DNA from: a virus
Length of the DNA stretch: 64,000 nt
Virus record (IMG/VR): IMGVR_UViG_3300035670_000179
Coordinates: 1-64,000 of that record
Reading direction: 5' to 3' (one strand)
This document shows positions 13,483 through 22,396 of this stretch, piece by piece. A program made the translations under genes and the position numbers. The notes below the pieces were generated by a model. It was not told the DNA's origin, searched no databases, and saw only the letters and a list, made by a program, of their open reading frames with translations. The first letter of the stretch is position 1, and the number at the start of each line of letters is the position of its first letter.

Positions 13483-16400
13483 ATGATGCGGATAATGTAG
13501 TTGAGTGCTCTGTAAGGTGGTAAGTTTTCATGTGCTTCACTACCACCATTTGGATCTATAATTAATCCATGATTGTGAGACCCATCATCATTAATAGTAT
13601 GAATATGTGCTCCATTAGGTTGAATAGTGTGACTGTGGCTTGCTTCTGCTGTAATTGGGTGAGTGTGAGCAGGAGCTTGATTTATTGGGTGGTCATGATT
13701 TCCAACTGGATTAATTGGGTGAGTATGAGCACCACTTTGACCAGTATTTGCACCTCCTGAAGGACTATTAGCAACCTGAGCATTTGCTTGTCCTGTAGGA
13801 GCTCCTCTGAATGTAGTATCGACTCTCCAAGTATATCCATGAGAATGTTGACCCACAGGACCAACTTGACCTCCGTGGTTATGGCTTCCCCCACCTCCAG
13901 TTGTTCCACCATGCCCATGAACTCCACCGGGTTGAGTTGCTCCACCATGACTATGCCCACCATTCTCTTCTGCGTTATGGAAGTGTGTTCCATTAGGATT
14001 AGCTCCACCATGATTATGCGTACCAGCTAAATCCATCGTATAAGTATGACTATGTGATGGAATTTGTGCTATCTGTAAAGTAACAGTTGCGGCACCACCA
14101 GTAGAATTAATACCACTTAATGGGTATGATGGACTAGAACCAACAATAAATCTACTTCTTAAATCTGGGAGATTAAATGTAGTTGAACCATCACCTCTAC
14201 CATAAGTTTCTCCGATCAGATTAAACAAAGAGGAGTATTGGGTTCTACTTATTGCAGCACCGTTACAAATTCTCCAATCTCCTCCTGCTGGAGTGGAACC
14301 AGAAGGCCATAGCATAATACTTCCAACAGGGGAAATATTTGGAACCTCAAGGAAGTCTGCGGAAAGAGTTCCAGAAACATCTAAATCTCCAGTAACTGAT
14401 GCATTAGTGCTGATTGCAACAGTATTTCCTGTGGTCGCTGCTAATGTAAGATTTCCAGTAACTGAACGAATAGTTCTATCTTCAGCATCAGTTGTTCCTG
14501 TTGCAATTCCAATCTCACCAACCCAAGATTCACTAAATGGTCTAGAAGCAGAACCTAAGTAAGCACCTTCATCAGCATCTGGAACAATACCAGTATTTAC
14601 GGTAACTTCTCCAGAAAGAATTGTGTTTCCAGATACTGTTAGTGAATCTCCAACAAGCAAATCTCCAGTAATAGAAGCAGGAGTATCGGGATTTGTAATC
14701 TTAAAGACTGAATCTGCTCCAAGAGTTAGATTTCCTTTAATTCTAACTTCTTTATTGAATGTTACAGGACCATCAAATTGAGAAAGTAAAGTTCCTGAAG
14801 AACCACCTTCAACTAGAAGTTTTTGTTTGATTGTAACTTCATCAAATACTGCAGTAAGTGCAGATACATTTTGTCCCGTTACAGTTGGTTTTGGAATATC
14901 AAAGGAAATGATTTCTCCACTAGATGAAAGAGTTTTGGTATTTCCAGCAAATACATCACCATTATTGTTGATTCCATTATAAACAACAACACCACAAGTC
15001 CTTTCTTGTGCCTGTACTAAGAATGATTCTCTATCTGTGAGAGTTTTAACTTGAATTTGGGGAAGTGCTGTAGAATAGTTTCCTGGTCCATATCCAAGAT
15101 ATTCAAATGTATGACCTGAAGCACGAAGAATAGAAGGTCTTCTGAATTCAACAGGAATTGGTTTAATCTTACGAATGAGTGAATTTACTAAGTGTGTTTC
15201 TGGGCGAGTTCCGAGAACACCACGAATAACTGAGATTGAGGAATCATTAGAGTTACTAGTAACTCTCATAATCTCGTTATCAATCTGAACATAAGAACCT
15301 AGTGGAATTCTTCTTGAAGTTGAAATTCCTACTAGAGAACTAATCGAGAAACTATTTAAGGTTTCGTTAGTAATTGCAGTATTCAATCTGAATACTTCAT
15401 TATCATAAACGGTAGCATTTCTAATACCAAAGTTTTCTTCTGTAATGTCAGATACTGCTTCGTTTGAGGATAATCCGTGCTTGAAGATATATCCATTTGT
15501 TGCAGTAATTGAAAGTCCAGTATATGCAGTAAATTGAGTTACGCTATTTACATTTTGTACTAGATAATCTCCACGATTATTATTTGAAGAATCTACAATT
15601 CTAAACCTATTTCCAGCAAGCAATCCATGAGATGAGGAACAATTGACCGTAAGAACTCCAGTTGTTGTATTATAACTTGTTGAAGTAATTGTTATGGCAG
15701 GTCCAACTACAAATGCATATTGGGAATTTGTAATCGTTGTGTCTCCAGCAGTTTTTGCGATTGCAACTGCTGTAGAAGAACTTACACTAGTAATTCGATG
15801 ATATGTATCTGGAGTTGTTCCTGAACCAGTAAATTGGACAACATCACCAACGTTAGTTGAAATTCCTGCAGTTGTAATTGATAATGAAGCACCAGTACCT
15901 GGACCAATTACGGTGTCAAAATACAAAGTTCCTGTTGAATATCCAGAACCGGAAGAAGTTATAGTTGCAGAAGTTACTGCACCTCCAGATACAACTACTG
16001 TTGCTGTTGCACCTCTCCAATCGGAAAGTCCTACATTATTGAATAATCTTACATTATAGTAAGTTCCATTAGAATAACCACTTCCACCAGTTACAGTTCC
16101 ACTTACCACACCTGAGAGTCCATGTCTTCTATCAAATGTAATAGTTGCCGAAGAAGTAGATGAAGATACTGTAGAAATCTTAAGAGCACTTCCTGATGCT
16201 CTCATGAACTTATCAACAGTCTCTCTAGTAATGCTACTCTTAAGGTCGTTAGTAACTACATCACCAATTGGAGCACGTTTTGCAAATGTTGCTGCTGATG
16301 GCGGATTATCATTTACATTATCTCTATCAAGTTGTGGATACAAATCAACAGGACTTTGACTGTATTCGATATTTGTAAACTCTACAGGAACGGCATTACT

Positions 16401-19289
16401 TGCGTTTAGAGCATAAACATGATAAATTCCATCCTGAGTTCCTTGAATATATTCGGAAATGACTTCACTTCTATAAATGTAGATGTTTGATTGATTGTCA
16501 TTTCTTTCAAATCTACCAAGACTAGAAACCGTTCTAGTGCTTGTATTATTAATACAGTTTCCAACATTATGTGATATTCCATTTACATCAATAATGGAAT
16601 ATCTAAATGACATATCATCAGGAACAGCAGTTACTTCAAATGTTCCGTTATAACCAAGATTGTCTAGACCAATTGTATTTGTGGTACTTTGTACATTCTT
16701 GACAATAATTGTTTCGCCAACTTGAAGATTATGAGGTCTTTCTGCAATTACGGTAACAACATTTGCGGCAACAGTACAAGTACTGATAAATCTTGGATTT
16801 CTTTGATAATCGAAATCGCTTGCACTAATTGTTGTTAGTGAGAAATCTGCATCACTTCTAGCTCCTGTTGAACTAGATTCTTGAATAACAAATCCAGGCT
16901 CAGGGTTCTTAGAGTTTGTTGCTTCTTTTGGAATTACTACTCTTAACTTATAAATTTTCTCGTCGAGACTTCTTTCATCATTTACTCTCTTCACATATGC
17001 CAGGTCTGTAGATTCTCCAAGAGTTGCAACACCTCCAAGAGAACTTAGGGCATTATAAATTGCATTTCCACCCTGAACTGTAATATACCAGTTTCCTACA
17101 GTTGAGTTGTATTGAATTGGGGAACCAATTTCTCCAGATTCTTTATCTGATACTCTACTTGCAATTCTTAATTGTTGTCCGCCATAGACAGTAATTTCAT
17201 CACCGACTTGTGAATTTCTTCTTGAAGATGCTAGTTTTACTTGTGTAGAACTATGTCTGATTGCATAATAAATCGTGTTTGGATTAATATTTTCTGGAAG
17301 GTCTCCAATATCACTTGTGATGATTACTTTTTCTCCAGTTTGAATTGTATGAGAACCAATCGTAAAAATATTAGAACTTGGAGAACCAGAAACAGTATAT
17401 GATTTAGAGGATGATGTTGCAATATCATCCATTAAAATTCTTGCACCATACTCAGTTCCATCCAAGTTTACATATAATATGTCATTAGAACGAGCACCAA
17501 TCTTAAATCCCTGTGCTACTGAAGCAGGAGCAACAGATGTTTCGGCATTAAATCCAAACAGATATAAATGACTGCTGATACCTACTGATGTAGTCAGTCC
17601 AACGTCAATTGGCAACCAATCAATATCTTCTTGTACATTTGTATTAACTGCTCTTGGAGGAATGATAGAAGTTACATATGCCTTATCATCCTTTTCAAAT
17701 GCTTCCTTTCTGAAACCAGAAGAGTTTAGAGCAATCTGACCAAAGTTTGAGTTTGAGTTTGTGATACTGAAGTCTCCTCCAGTTTCGGCATCAAAGTGCT
17801 TATTGAAACCGATTGCGAATACGGAAACAACCTGAATGAATGCATCATTTGAAATCTTAATGTGGCTTGTTTCCCAACCTCTTCTGTAAATTGCTTCTGG
17901 GTCTAGGTGATAAATTCTAGATGCATCAGTTTGTGAAGCACCTGATGGAAGTGCAGAACCATAAACAGTAGTGATTGGAACTCCGTTATAAGTTCTTGTT
18001 GGTTTGTCATACTTAACAAATGCTCTATCGTCTTTCTGGAGGGATACGCCAGTAAACTGAGCAACAATCATACTCTTAAATCCTGATGCCTTTGAACCGT
18101 CTGCGTGCATCCCATTCATACCCCAGACGGAGCGGAGAGAGCAGTTAAAGACGTAAGGAGATGCACCAGTTACTGTATCGGTCTCTACGATAACTGTGGC
18201 ACCAGAGACGCTAGGATTGGCGTTTAGATTGATTGGGAAGGATGGAAGTAAATATGTGAAAGTTGTATCATCAATAACTTCCTGTACTTTTGTTGAGATG
18301 TTATAATTGGTCGTTGCAACTCCACGAATTTTGATGGGAGTTCCTACGTTCAAGTTATGTTCTCTAGAAGTAGTTACAGTAATTCTAGATGTTGCTGTTG
18401 AACCATTACCAGAAATGATATCTGCAATATCAATAGGGTCTGATGCAAATGCTCCAACAATTTCCCATTCAGGTGCTCTCTTGGCAAATCCATCAGGATT
18501 TTCTGGGAACTTATCTACAATTTCTCTATAAACATTAAATGCATTAGACAACTTGCTATAATACATATCAAGGTCTGTGAGACCATAATTTTCAATATCA
18601 TTTACACCATCAGCATACTCAAAGCAAGTTAGTTTATGGTGACTGAATACTGGAGTTGATTGATATTCTGAACCGAAAAGATTTGGATTAGTGTATACTA
18701 GTCCATTATCATCTCCATCAAAGAATGAAAACTGCCAGAAGTAGCAAGTACCAGTAAGTCTGAAAATTGCAGACTTATTTACATTTGGGTCAGTTGGATT
18801 AGGGACATACTTTGGTCTAATTTTTGTCTTTCTTAAATCTAGACCAACAAGTGAAATACCTCTAGGTACAACTACACCACCATAATAACTATTGAACTTA
18901 TAAAGAATATTATCTTCTTGTGTTAAGTCAAAGTTAGAATCTAGTGTAAGTGATAATGTTGAAACTGCTGGTGTTCCTACGCCACCAGTTCTAGGAACTG
19001 CATAGGCAACACCAGAGTTATCATAAATTGCCCATCCTGGACGGTTATCTACTACGTGCTCTCCTGGAAATAGGAGAATAGTAGTTTTTTCAATAATATC
19101 GTTATTATTTCCTCTTACATATGAGAATCTTGCTGCTTCAATAATTGCCCTTTGAATTGTTTTAAATGGGCGAGCAAGAGAATTGCCTTGATTATCAATA
19201 GAATCTGATGCGTCAAGGTCGCTAGGATTAACATAAAGAATACGTCCTTCAGTATTCTTTATAAAATTATCTAACTTATTTAAAGGCAT
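13479..19289 (-). CDS. Giant virion fibre protein with tail-collar and His-rich tip
   Basis: A 1,936-aa protein. The N-terminal region (LYVNPSDLDASDSIDNQG, RPFKTIQRAIIEAARFSYV) is a start I recall from T4-like cyanophage virion structural proteins and looks like a beta-helix. The middle has repeated beta modules, including a GSGYSxGTxYF type. Near residues 1655-1725 is a phage tail-collar domain (VGSIMLWPSG, WRICNGAAISRTQY, TFNLPDLRSRFIVG). Residues about 1748-1910 form a tip with 13 HxH motifs, as in metal-binding needles of T4 gp37. The last residues (YRALNYIIRII) are usual after collar tips. Role: receptor-contacting fibre or baseplate fibre. Confidence 0.82.
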   Translation of the reverse strand: MPLNKLDNFIKNTEGRILYVNPSDLDASDSIDNQGNSLARPFKTIQRAIIEAARFSYVRGNNNDIIEKTTILLFPGEHVVDNRPGWAIYDNSGVAYAVPRTGGVGTPAVSTLSLTLDSNFDLTQEDNILYKFNSYYGGVVVPRGISLVGLDLRKTKIRPKYVPNPTDPNVNKSAIFRLTGTCYFWQFSFFDGDDNGLVYTNPNLFGSEYQSTPVFSHHKLTCFEYADGVNDIENYGLTDLDMYYSKLSNAFNVYREIVDKFPENPDGFAKRAPEWEIVGAFASDPIDIADIISGNGSTATSRITVTTSREHNLNVGTPIKIRGVATTNYNISTKVQEVIDDTTFTYLLPSFPINLNANPSVSGATVIVETDTVTGASPYVFNCSLRSVWGMNGMHADGSKASGFKSMIVAQFTGVSLQKDDRAFVKYDKPTRTYNGVPITTVYGSALPSGASQTDASRIYHLDPEAIYRRGWETSHIKISNDAFIQVVSVFAIGFNKHFDAETGGDFSITNSNSNFGQIALNSSGFRKEAFEKDDKAYVTSIIPPRAVNTNVQEDIDWLPIDVGLTTSVGISSHLYLFGFNAETSVAPASVAQGFKIGARSNDILYVNLDGTEYGARILMDDIATSSSKSYTVSGSPSSNIFTIGSHTIQTGEKVIITSDIGDLPENINPNTIYYAIRHSSTQVKLASSRRNSQVGDEITVYGGQQLRIASRVSDKESGEIGSPIQYNSTVGNWYITVQGGNAIYNALSSLGGVATLGESTDLAYVKRVNDERSLDEKIYKLRVVIPKEATNSKNPEPGFVIQESSSTGARSDADFSLTTISASDFDYQRNPRFISTCTVAANVVTVIAERPHNLQVGETIIVKNVQSTTNTIGLDNLGYNGTFEVTAVPDDMSFRYSIIDVNGISHNVGNCINNTSTRTVSSLGRFERNDNQSNIYIYRSEVISEYIQGTQDGIYHVYALNASNAVPVEFTNIEYSQSPVDLYPQLDRDNVNDNPPSAATFAKRAPIGDVVTNDLKSSITRETVDKFMRASGSALKISTVSSSTSSATITFDRRHGLSGVVSGTVTGGSGYSNGTYYNVRLFNNVGLSDWRGATATVVVSGGAVTSATITSSGSGYSTGTLYFDTVIGPGTGASLSITTAGISTNVGDVVQFTGSGTTPDTYHRITSVSSSTAVAIAKTAGDTTITNSQYAFVVGPAITITSTSYNTTTGVLTVNCSSSHGLLAGNRFRIVDSSNNNRGDYLVQNVNSVTQFTAYTGLSITATNGYIFKHGLSSNEAVSDITEENFGIRNATVYDNEVFRLNTAITNETLNSFSISSLVGISTSRRIPLGSYVQIDNEIMRVTSNSNDSSISVIRGVLGTRPETHLVNSLIRKIKPIPVEFRRPSILRASGHTFEYLGYGPGNYSTALPQIQVKTLTDRESFLVQAQERTCGVVVYNGINNNGDVFAGNTKTLSSSGEIISFDIPKPTVTGQNVSALTAVFDEVTIKQKLLVEGGSSGTLLSQFDGPVTFNKEVRIKGNLTLGADSVFKITNPDTPASITGDLLVGDSLTVSGNTILSGEVTVNTGIVPDADEGAYLGSASRPFSESWVGEIGIATGTTDAEDRTIRSVTGNLTLAATTGNTVAISTNASVTGDLDVSGTLSADFLEVPNISPVGSIMLWPSGSTPAGGDWRICNGAAISRTQYSSLFNLIGETYGRGDGSTTFNLPDLRSRFIVGSSPSYPLSGINSTGGAATVTLQIAQIPSHSHTYTMDLAGTHNHGGANPNGTHFHNAEENGGHSHGGATQPGGVHGHGGTTGGGGSHNHGGQVGPVGQHSHGYTWRVDTTFRGAPTGQANAQVANSPSGGANTGQSGAHTHPINPVGNHDHPINQAPAHTHPITAEASHSHTIQPNGAHIHTINDDGSHNHGLIIDPNGGSEAHENLPPYRALNYIIRII

Positions 19290-19319
19290 TTTATGACTTC
19301 TTTATGATTTGTCTTGTTT

Positions 19320-19326
19320 TATTTAT
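19320..19326 (-). promoter_or_regulatory. Late-promoter-like ATAAATA box
   Basis: Minus-strand ATAAATA 31 bases before the 1,936-aa gene's start, touching the stop of the 110-codon frame upstream. Confidence 0.5.
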
Positions 19327-19610
19327 CAGACAAATTCTTCGTCATCCTGAGGCATATCTTCTGGATTTTCTAGATCTACAGGAAATAAGCAAGGGTGTAT
19401 TTCTTCATCTATAAGATAGAATGATTTTTGGTATAAGTCTTCTGGTTCCCATCTTCTCTGCAAGTCTGCCTTTCCAATAATTTCCAAATCTGTACTAGAT
19501 TCTTTTGGAAGTTCATCAAAAGTAAAAGGAATATGATTTATAAAATACATTCTCACAATCATACTGCCACGATTATACCAACAGTATGCCTGGGTGATTT
19601 TGTATTTCAT
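19326..19610 (-). CDS. Hypothetical acidic protein
   Basis: Start at 19610 (MKYKITQAYC) is chosen because the upstream part of the frame would run into the tRNA; 94 aa. The C-terminal third is very acidic (ENPEDMPQDDEEFV). An ATAAATA box lies at 19625-19631. Function unknown. Confidence 0.65.
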   Translation of the reverse strand: MKYKITQAYCWYNRGSMIVRMYFINHIPFTFDELPKESSTDLEIIGKADLQRRWEPEDLYQKSFYLIDEEIHPCLFPVDLENPEDMPQDDEEFV

Positions 19611-19624
19611 AAGATTTTTTCTTA

Positions 19625-19631
19625 TATTTAT
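19625..19631 (-). promoter_or_regulatory. Late-promoter-like ATAAATA box
   Basis: Minus-strand ATAAATA between the tRNA 3' end and the 19610 start. Confidence 0.45.
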
Positions 19632-19633
19632 TA

Positions 19634-19708
19634 TGCTGGTGGAGGGATTTGAACCCACACTGTACCGATTTTGAGTCGGTTGCCTCCTGCCAATTGCGCT
19701 ACACCAGC
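19634..19708 (-). tRNA. Atypical tRNA, anticodon CAA (Leu?)
   Basis: A 75-base minus-strand tRNA-like gene. The acceptor GCTGGTG/CACCAGC pairs perfectly over 7 bp, the anticodon stem ACCGA/TCGGT over 5 bp, and the loop CTCAAAA gives anticodon CAA (Leu, UUG codon). The T-loop TTCAAAT is present, with one T-T mismatch in its stem. Oddities: the D-arm pairs poorly, and the variable loop is only 5 bases, unlike the long arm of normal tRNA-Leu. CCA is not encoded. It may be degenerate or of altered identity. Confidence 0.75.
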
Positions 19709-19758
19709 GTTGAAGGTATTGTAAGAGACTTGAGTTTGTTTGTCAAGTCTCTACTAGA

Positions 19759-19968
19759 TTATTTGTTCTTATAAGTTGCCGGATGATACTTTAGATACTC
19801 AAAGAAAGTAAGTTTCATTTCTTTTTGTGTCATTCCACAGTGCTTTGCTGCTGCTGGAAGTGTCATCGTGCAAGAAAAGAGAGCTTCGTTCGCCTCTTTT
19901 ACATTTTCTGGAGTTGTCTTCACTGGAGGTTCATAAAGCATATTGTAGTTGATTTTATATGGGTTCAT
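19759..19968 (-). CDS. Small conserved phage protein
   Basis: A 69-aa protein beginning MNPYKINYNM with a helix-turn-helix-looking stretch (TMTLPAAAKHCGMTQKEMK, about 34-52), compatible with DNA binding, and an FFEYLKYHP end. It overlaps the upstream gene by 4 bases as ATGA. Regulator is one reading; unproven. Confidence 0.6.
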   Translation of the reverse strand: MNPYKINYNMLYEPPVKTTPENVKEANEALFSCTMTLPAAAKHCGMTQKEMKLTFFEYLKYHPATYKNK

Positions 19969-20234
19969 AGTGTATCAGGTGTACTTAAATTTGTCAAGGC
20001 ATCATCAGACATTTCTTTTGCAGTCTTGATTGGTGCATTTTTAACAATATCAAACTTAGTTCCAGAAATTACACCACCTTCGGCAGTAATTCTTTCTACC
20101 TCCTTCTTTACAATTTCTGATATTGCTTCTTTACATCTAGTGTAGACAATATCTTCAATATGCTTTTGTGGGTCTACAACTTTCCAACGAAGTGCTTTAT
20201 CTTGTGCTGGTGTAAGAGTAATTGTGTATTCCAT
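19965..20234 (-). CDS. Hypothetical protein, paralog of 20797 gene
   Basis: An 89-aa protein beginning MEYTITLTPAQDKAL, with the pattern DPQ-x-x-I-E, then C-x-x-A-I-x-E-I-V, then GTK-x-DIV. The gene at 20797 has the same architecture. An ATAAATA box precedes both within nearly identical leaders. I recall similar proteins from cyanophage tail-fibre regions; function unknown. Confidence 0.65.
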   Translation of the reverse strand: MEYTITLTPAQDKALRWKVVDPQKHIEDIVYTRCKEAISEIVKKEVERITAEGGVISGTKFDIVKNAPIKTAKEMSDDALTNLSTPDTL

Positions 20235-20255
20235 AATGTTTTTCAGGGTTTTGTG

Positions 20256-20262
20256 TATTTAT
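20256..20262 (-). promoter_or_regulatory. Late-promoter-like ATAAATA box
   Basis: Minus-strand ATAAATA 21 bases before the 20234 start, in a leader duplicated at 21034-21068. Confidence 0.5.
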
Positions 20263-20795
20263 CCTATAAGAAATCCCCAAAATTGAGACTCTTGTGTTGA
20301 AATACTGTATGATGCATCGGAATTAGAATAGACAAATACTTGGACATAATCATTAGCAGACAATGAAATTATCCCAGTAATATTTAAAGTTACATAGTTA
20401 CCAGTAGTATTAACTACATTAAAAATAGAATGTCCAAATGTTGCAGAACTTGTAGTTCCATTGACTCCAAAATATAATCTAAAGTACTCTGCAGCAACTG
20501 TCATATTTAATCCGTTTATTCTTGTATTAGATCCAAATAAGTAATTTCCTAAAATTGGAGCAGTAAATCCCTCAAGTGTCGTATTATAATTTCCACCAAC
20601 ATTAATAATTGAGGTATTAAAATCAACTAAAGAATTACCAGTAACGGTTATTGATTGAGTTGCACTACCACGACTTTGAAACAAAGGTTTACTTGGCATT
20701 AAAACTCTTCCGCCAGAATCTATGGTAAATGCAGTAGAACCTGTACTACTTGCAATAGTATTTACATTAATTAAATCTACATTTAAGACGCTCAT
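20259..20795 (-). CDS. C1q-like adhesin, copy 1
   Basis: A 178-aa protein. The N-terminus (MSVLNVDLIN...TAFTIDSGGRVLMPSKP) is shared with the gene at 21061 and probably attaches to the particle. The rest looks like a C1q/TNF-type jelly roll, with strand patterns FNTSIINVGGNYNTT and TAPILGNYLF and the terminal FWGFLIG. Such trimeric domains often form receptor-binding tips. Closest relative in the window: 21061-21561. Confidence 0.65.
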   Translation of the reverse strand: MSVLNVDLINVNTIASSTGSTAFTIDSGGRVLMPSKPLFQSRGSATQSITVTGNSLVDFNTSIINVGGNYNTTLEGFTAPILGNYLFGSNTRINGLNMTVAAEYFRLYFGVNGTTSSATFGHSIFNVVNTTGNYVTLNITGIISLSANDYVQVFVYSNSDASYSISTQESQFWGFLIG

Positions 20796-20796
20796 A

Positions 20797-21036
20797 TTAT
20801 TCCTCTAACTCTCTTTCTGCTGCACTTTTGATGGTTGCTGCCATTACAATATCTTCTTTAGTTCCAAAAAGTTCTCCATTCTCTTCATCAATTCTATCGA
20901 CTTCCATTTCAACGATTTCATCAATTGCGATTCTACACTGATTAAAAACAGCGTTTTCTATCCATTCTTGTGGGTCATAAGCAATATGAGAAAGTGCTTT
21001 GTTTTGAACTTCTGATAGTGTAACTGTGTATTCCAT
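20797..21036 (-). CDS. Hypothetical protein, paralog of 19965 gene
   Basis: A 79-aa protein beginning MEYTVTLSEVQNKAL. It matches the 89-aa protein at 19965 in order of motifs (YDPQEWIENAVFNQC, AIDEIVEMEVDRI, GTKEDIV) but ends earlier. It precedes a C1q-like gene in transcription distance just as its paralog does, so the pair arose as a two-gene unit. Confidence 0.65.
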   Translation of the reverse strand: MEYTVTLSEVQNKALSHIAYDPQEWIENAVFNQCRIAIDEIVEMEVDRIDEENGELFGTKEDIVMAATIKSAAERELEE

Positions 21037-21057
21037 AATGTTTTTCAGCGTTTTGTG

Positions 21058-21064
21058 TATTTAT
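21058..21064 (-). promoter_or_regulatory. Late-promoter-like ATAAATA box
   Basis: Minus-strand ATAAATA 21 bases before the 21036 start; the surrounding 35 bases nearly equal those at 20232-20266. Confidence 0.5.
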
Positions 21065-21561
21065 CCTACTAGATATCCAAAAAAATGAGCGTGTCCTCCA
21101 AGTAAATAATAATAATAAGTGCCTGCAATATTAATATTAAGAAAAGGCTCTATGTAATCATTTACATTTAATTCCAATAATGTAGAAAGATTTCTATCAT
21201 TTTGACTTGCATTTATTCTTCTAGAAAATCCAAATGCATTTGATGTTGTGCCATTTTTACCAAGAGTTAAAGTTGCATAATTTGGGTCAGCTACATTAAA
21301 AGTAAGATAGCTGAGATAAAAATAATATGTTCCTGAAACTGGAGCAGTAAAACGAAAATTAATGGCATCATAATTATTTCCAGAATCAAAATATTTCGTA
21401 TTAAATGGTAATTTTGTAGATGTAGTTATAGCAGTTTCAGTTACTGTTCCTGTTGCATGAAATGATGGTCTATTTGGTGTTAAAATTCTTCCACTAGAAT
21501 CTATGGTAAGAGCAGCAGTTCCAGTTGAATGTTGTATTTGATCGACTCTTAAGATACTCAT
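21061..21561 (-). CDS. C1q-like adhesin, copy 2
   Basis: A 166-aa paralog of the 20259 protein: MSILRVDQIQ start, LTIDSSGRILTPNRPSF, a jelly-roll-like body (FNTKYFDSGNNYDA, TAPVSGTYYFYLSYL) and the end HFFGYLVG. Likely a virion tip protein. Overlaps the assembly-protein-like gene upstream by 4 bases. Confidence 0.65.
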   Translation of the reverse strand: MSILRVDQIQHSTGTAALTIDSSGRILTPNRPSFHATGTVTETAITTSTKLPFNTKYFDSGNNYDAINFRFTAPVSGTYYFYLSYLTFNVADPNYATLTLGKNGTTSNAFGFSRRINASQNDRNLSTLLELNVNDYIEPFLNINIAGTYYYYLLGGHAHFFGYLVG

Positions 21562-21872
21562 AATTTTTCTGGTTTGGGATATTTATTTTTTACTTTATCT
21601 ATTTCCGTTTTCCAACCTTCAATACCTTGATGGTATATCATATCTAGTTGGTCTTCGATGGGTGGGTACTCATCTTTACGAAGTCTTTGATACTCAAGGT
21701 TATCATATTCTTTTTGAAGTCTTTTTACTTCTTCCTCGACTTCTTCTTTTGAAGGAATATCTTTACCTTCAGGAATATTAACGAAGTTTATACTCTCATA
21801 AGAATCATTAGAAATTACAAATTCCAAATCGGGAACTAATGAATGTAAAGCATCTGAAACTGTTTTTTTCAT
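21558..21872 (-). CDS. Tail-fibre assembly-like protein (XkdW-type motif)
   Basis: A 104-aa protein whose C-terminal half has YQRLRKDEYPPIEDQLDMIY, followed by GIEGWKTEID and KNKYPKP. This R-x-x-x-YP-x-I-x-DQLD-x-x-Y-x-G-x-x-W pattern is common in phage proteins encoded beside fibre genes (XkdW-like). It is placed between two adhesin genes, which fits a chaperone or adaptor role. Inference from motif and position. Confidence 0.65.
   Translation of the reverse strand: MKKTVSDALHSLVPDLEFVISNDSYESINFVNIPEGKDIPSKEEVEEEVKRLQKEYDNLEYQRLRKDEYPPIEDQLDMIYHQGIEGWKTEIDKVKNKYPKPEKL
21580..21586 (-). promoter_or_regulatory. Late-promoter-like ATAAATA box
   Basis: Minus-strand ATAAATA 19 bases before the C1q-like gene at 21561. 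Confidence 0.5.
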
Positions 21873-22390
21873 GCTAAAATCTCCATAGCTACAATACTTG
21901 AAAGAGACCTCATATCTAAACTATTTCTATCATTTATTCTGATTGTATAGATTACACCATTCCAACTAGAACAAGCAGTTGCTGCATATGTTGTAGTGGC
22001 AGTAGTATTTGGAGAATCTAGATATTGGTAGGTAGTTGCCATACACCAACCAGAATCTGTTCCTGCAGCAGCACCTTCAAAATTAGTCGAAATTGCATTA
22101 GCACTATTTGTATTATTATTTCCACCAATATTTACGCCATTTCTAGCAAATCCAAAACTAGATACATACCAACCATTATGAACTATATGTGCTAAAAGTA
22201 ATATTTTACTACTTGCCCTTGTCGGTGTAATTGCAACAGAGCAGTTTGGAATTACTGAATTATCTTGTGTTGCTATCGTTGCAGTATTAGAACCCATATC
22301 AGAATAAACAACCTGAATAATGCTTCCGACATTATTCAACAAAGGTTGTCCAGTTAAATTTTTAATTGAACCCACATTTAATGTACTCAT
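21869..22390 (-). CDS. Small tail-fibre/adhesin protein
   Basis: A 173-aa protein with the N-terminal pattern MSTLNVGSIKNLTGQPLL, related to the starts at 20259 and 21061, then a beta-rich domain (GSIIQVVYSDM, SSKILLLAHIVHN, SFGFARNG). I recall the IIQV-x-Y/Q...KIL-x-x-x-x-V pattern from many marine phage fibre proteins. Coupled to the 21558 gene (ATGA). Confidence 0.6.
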   Translation of the reverse strand: MSTLNVGSIKNLTGQPLLNNVGSIIQVVYSDMGSNTATIATQDNSVIPNCSVAITPTRASSKILLLAHIVHNGWYVSSFGFARNGVNIGGNNNTNSANAISTNFEGAAAGTDSGWCMATTYQYLDSPNTTATTTYAATACSSWNGVIYTIRINDRNSLDMRSLSSIVAMEILA

Positions 22391-22396
22391 AATTCT

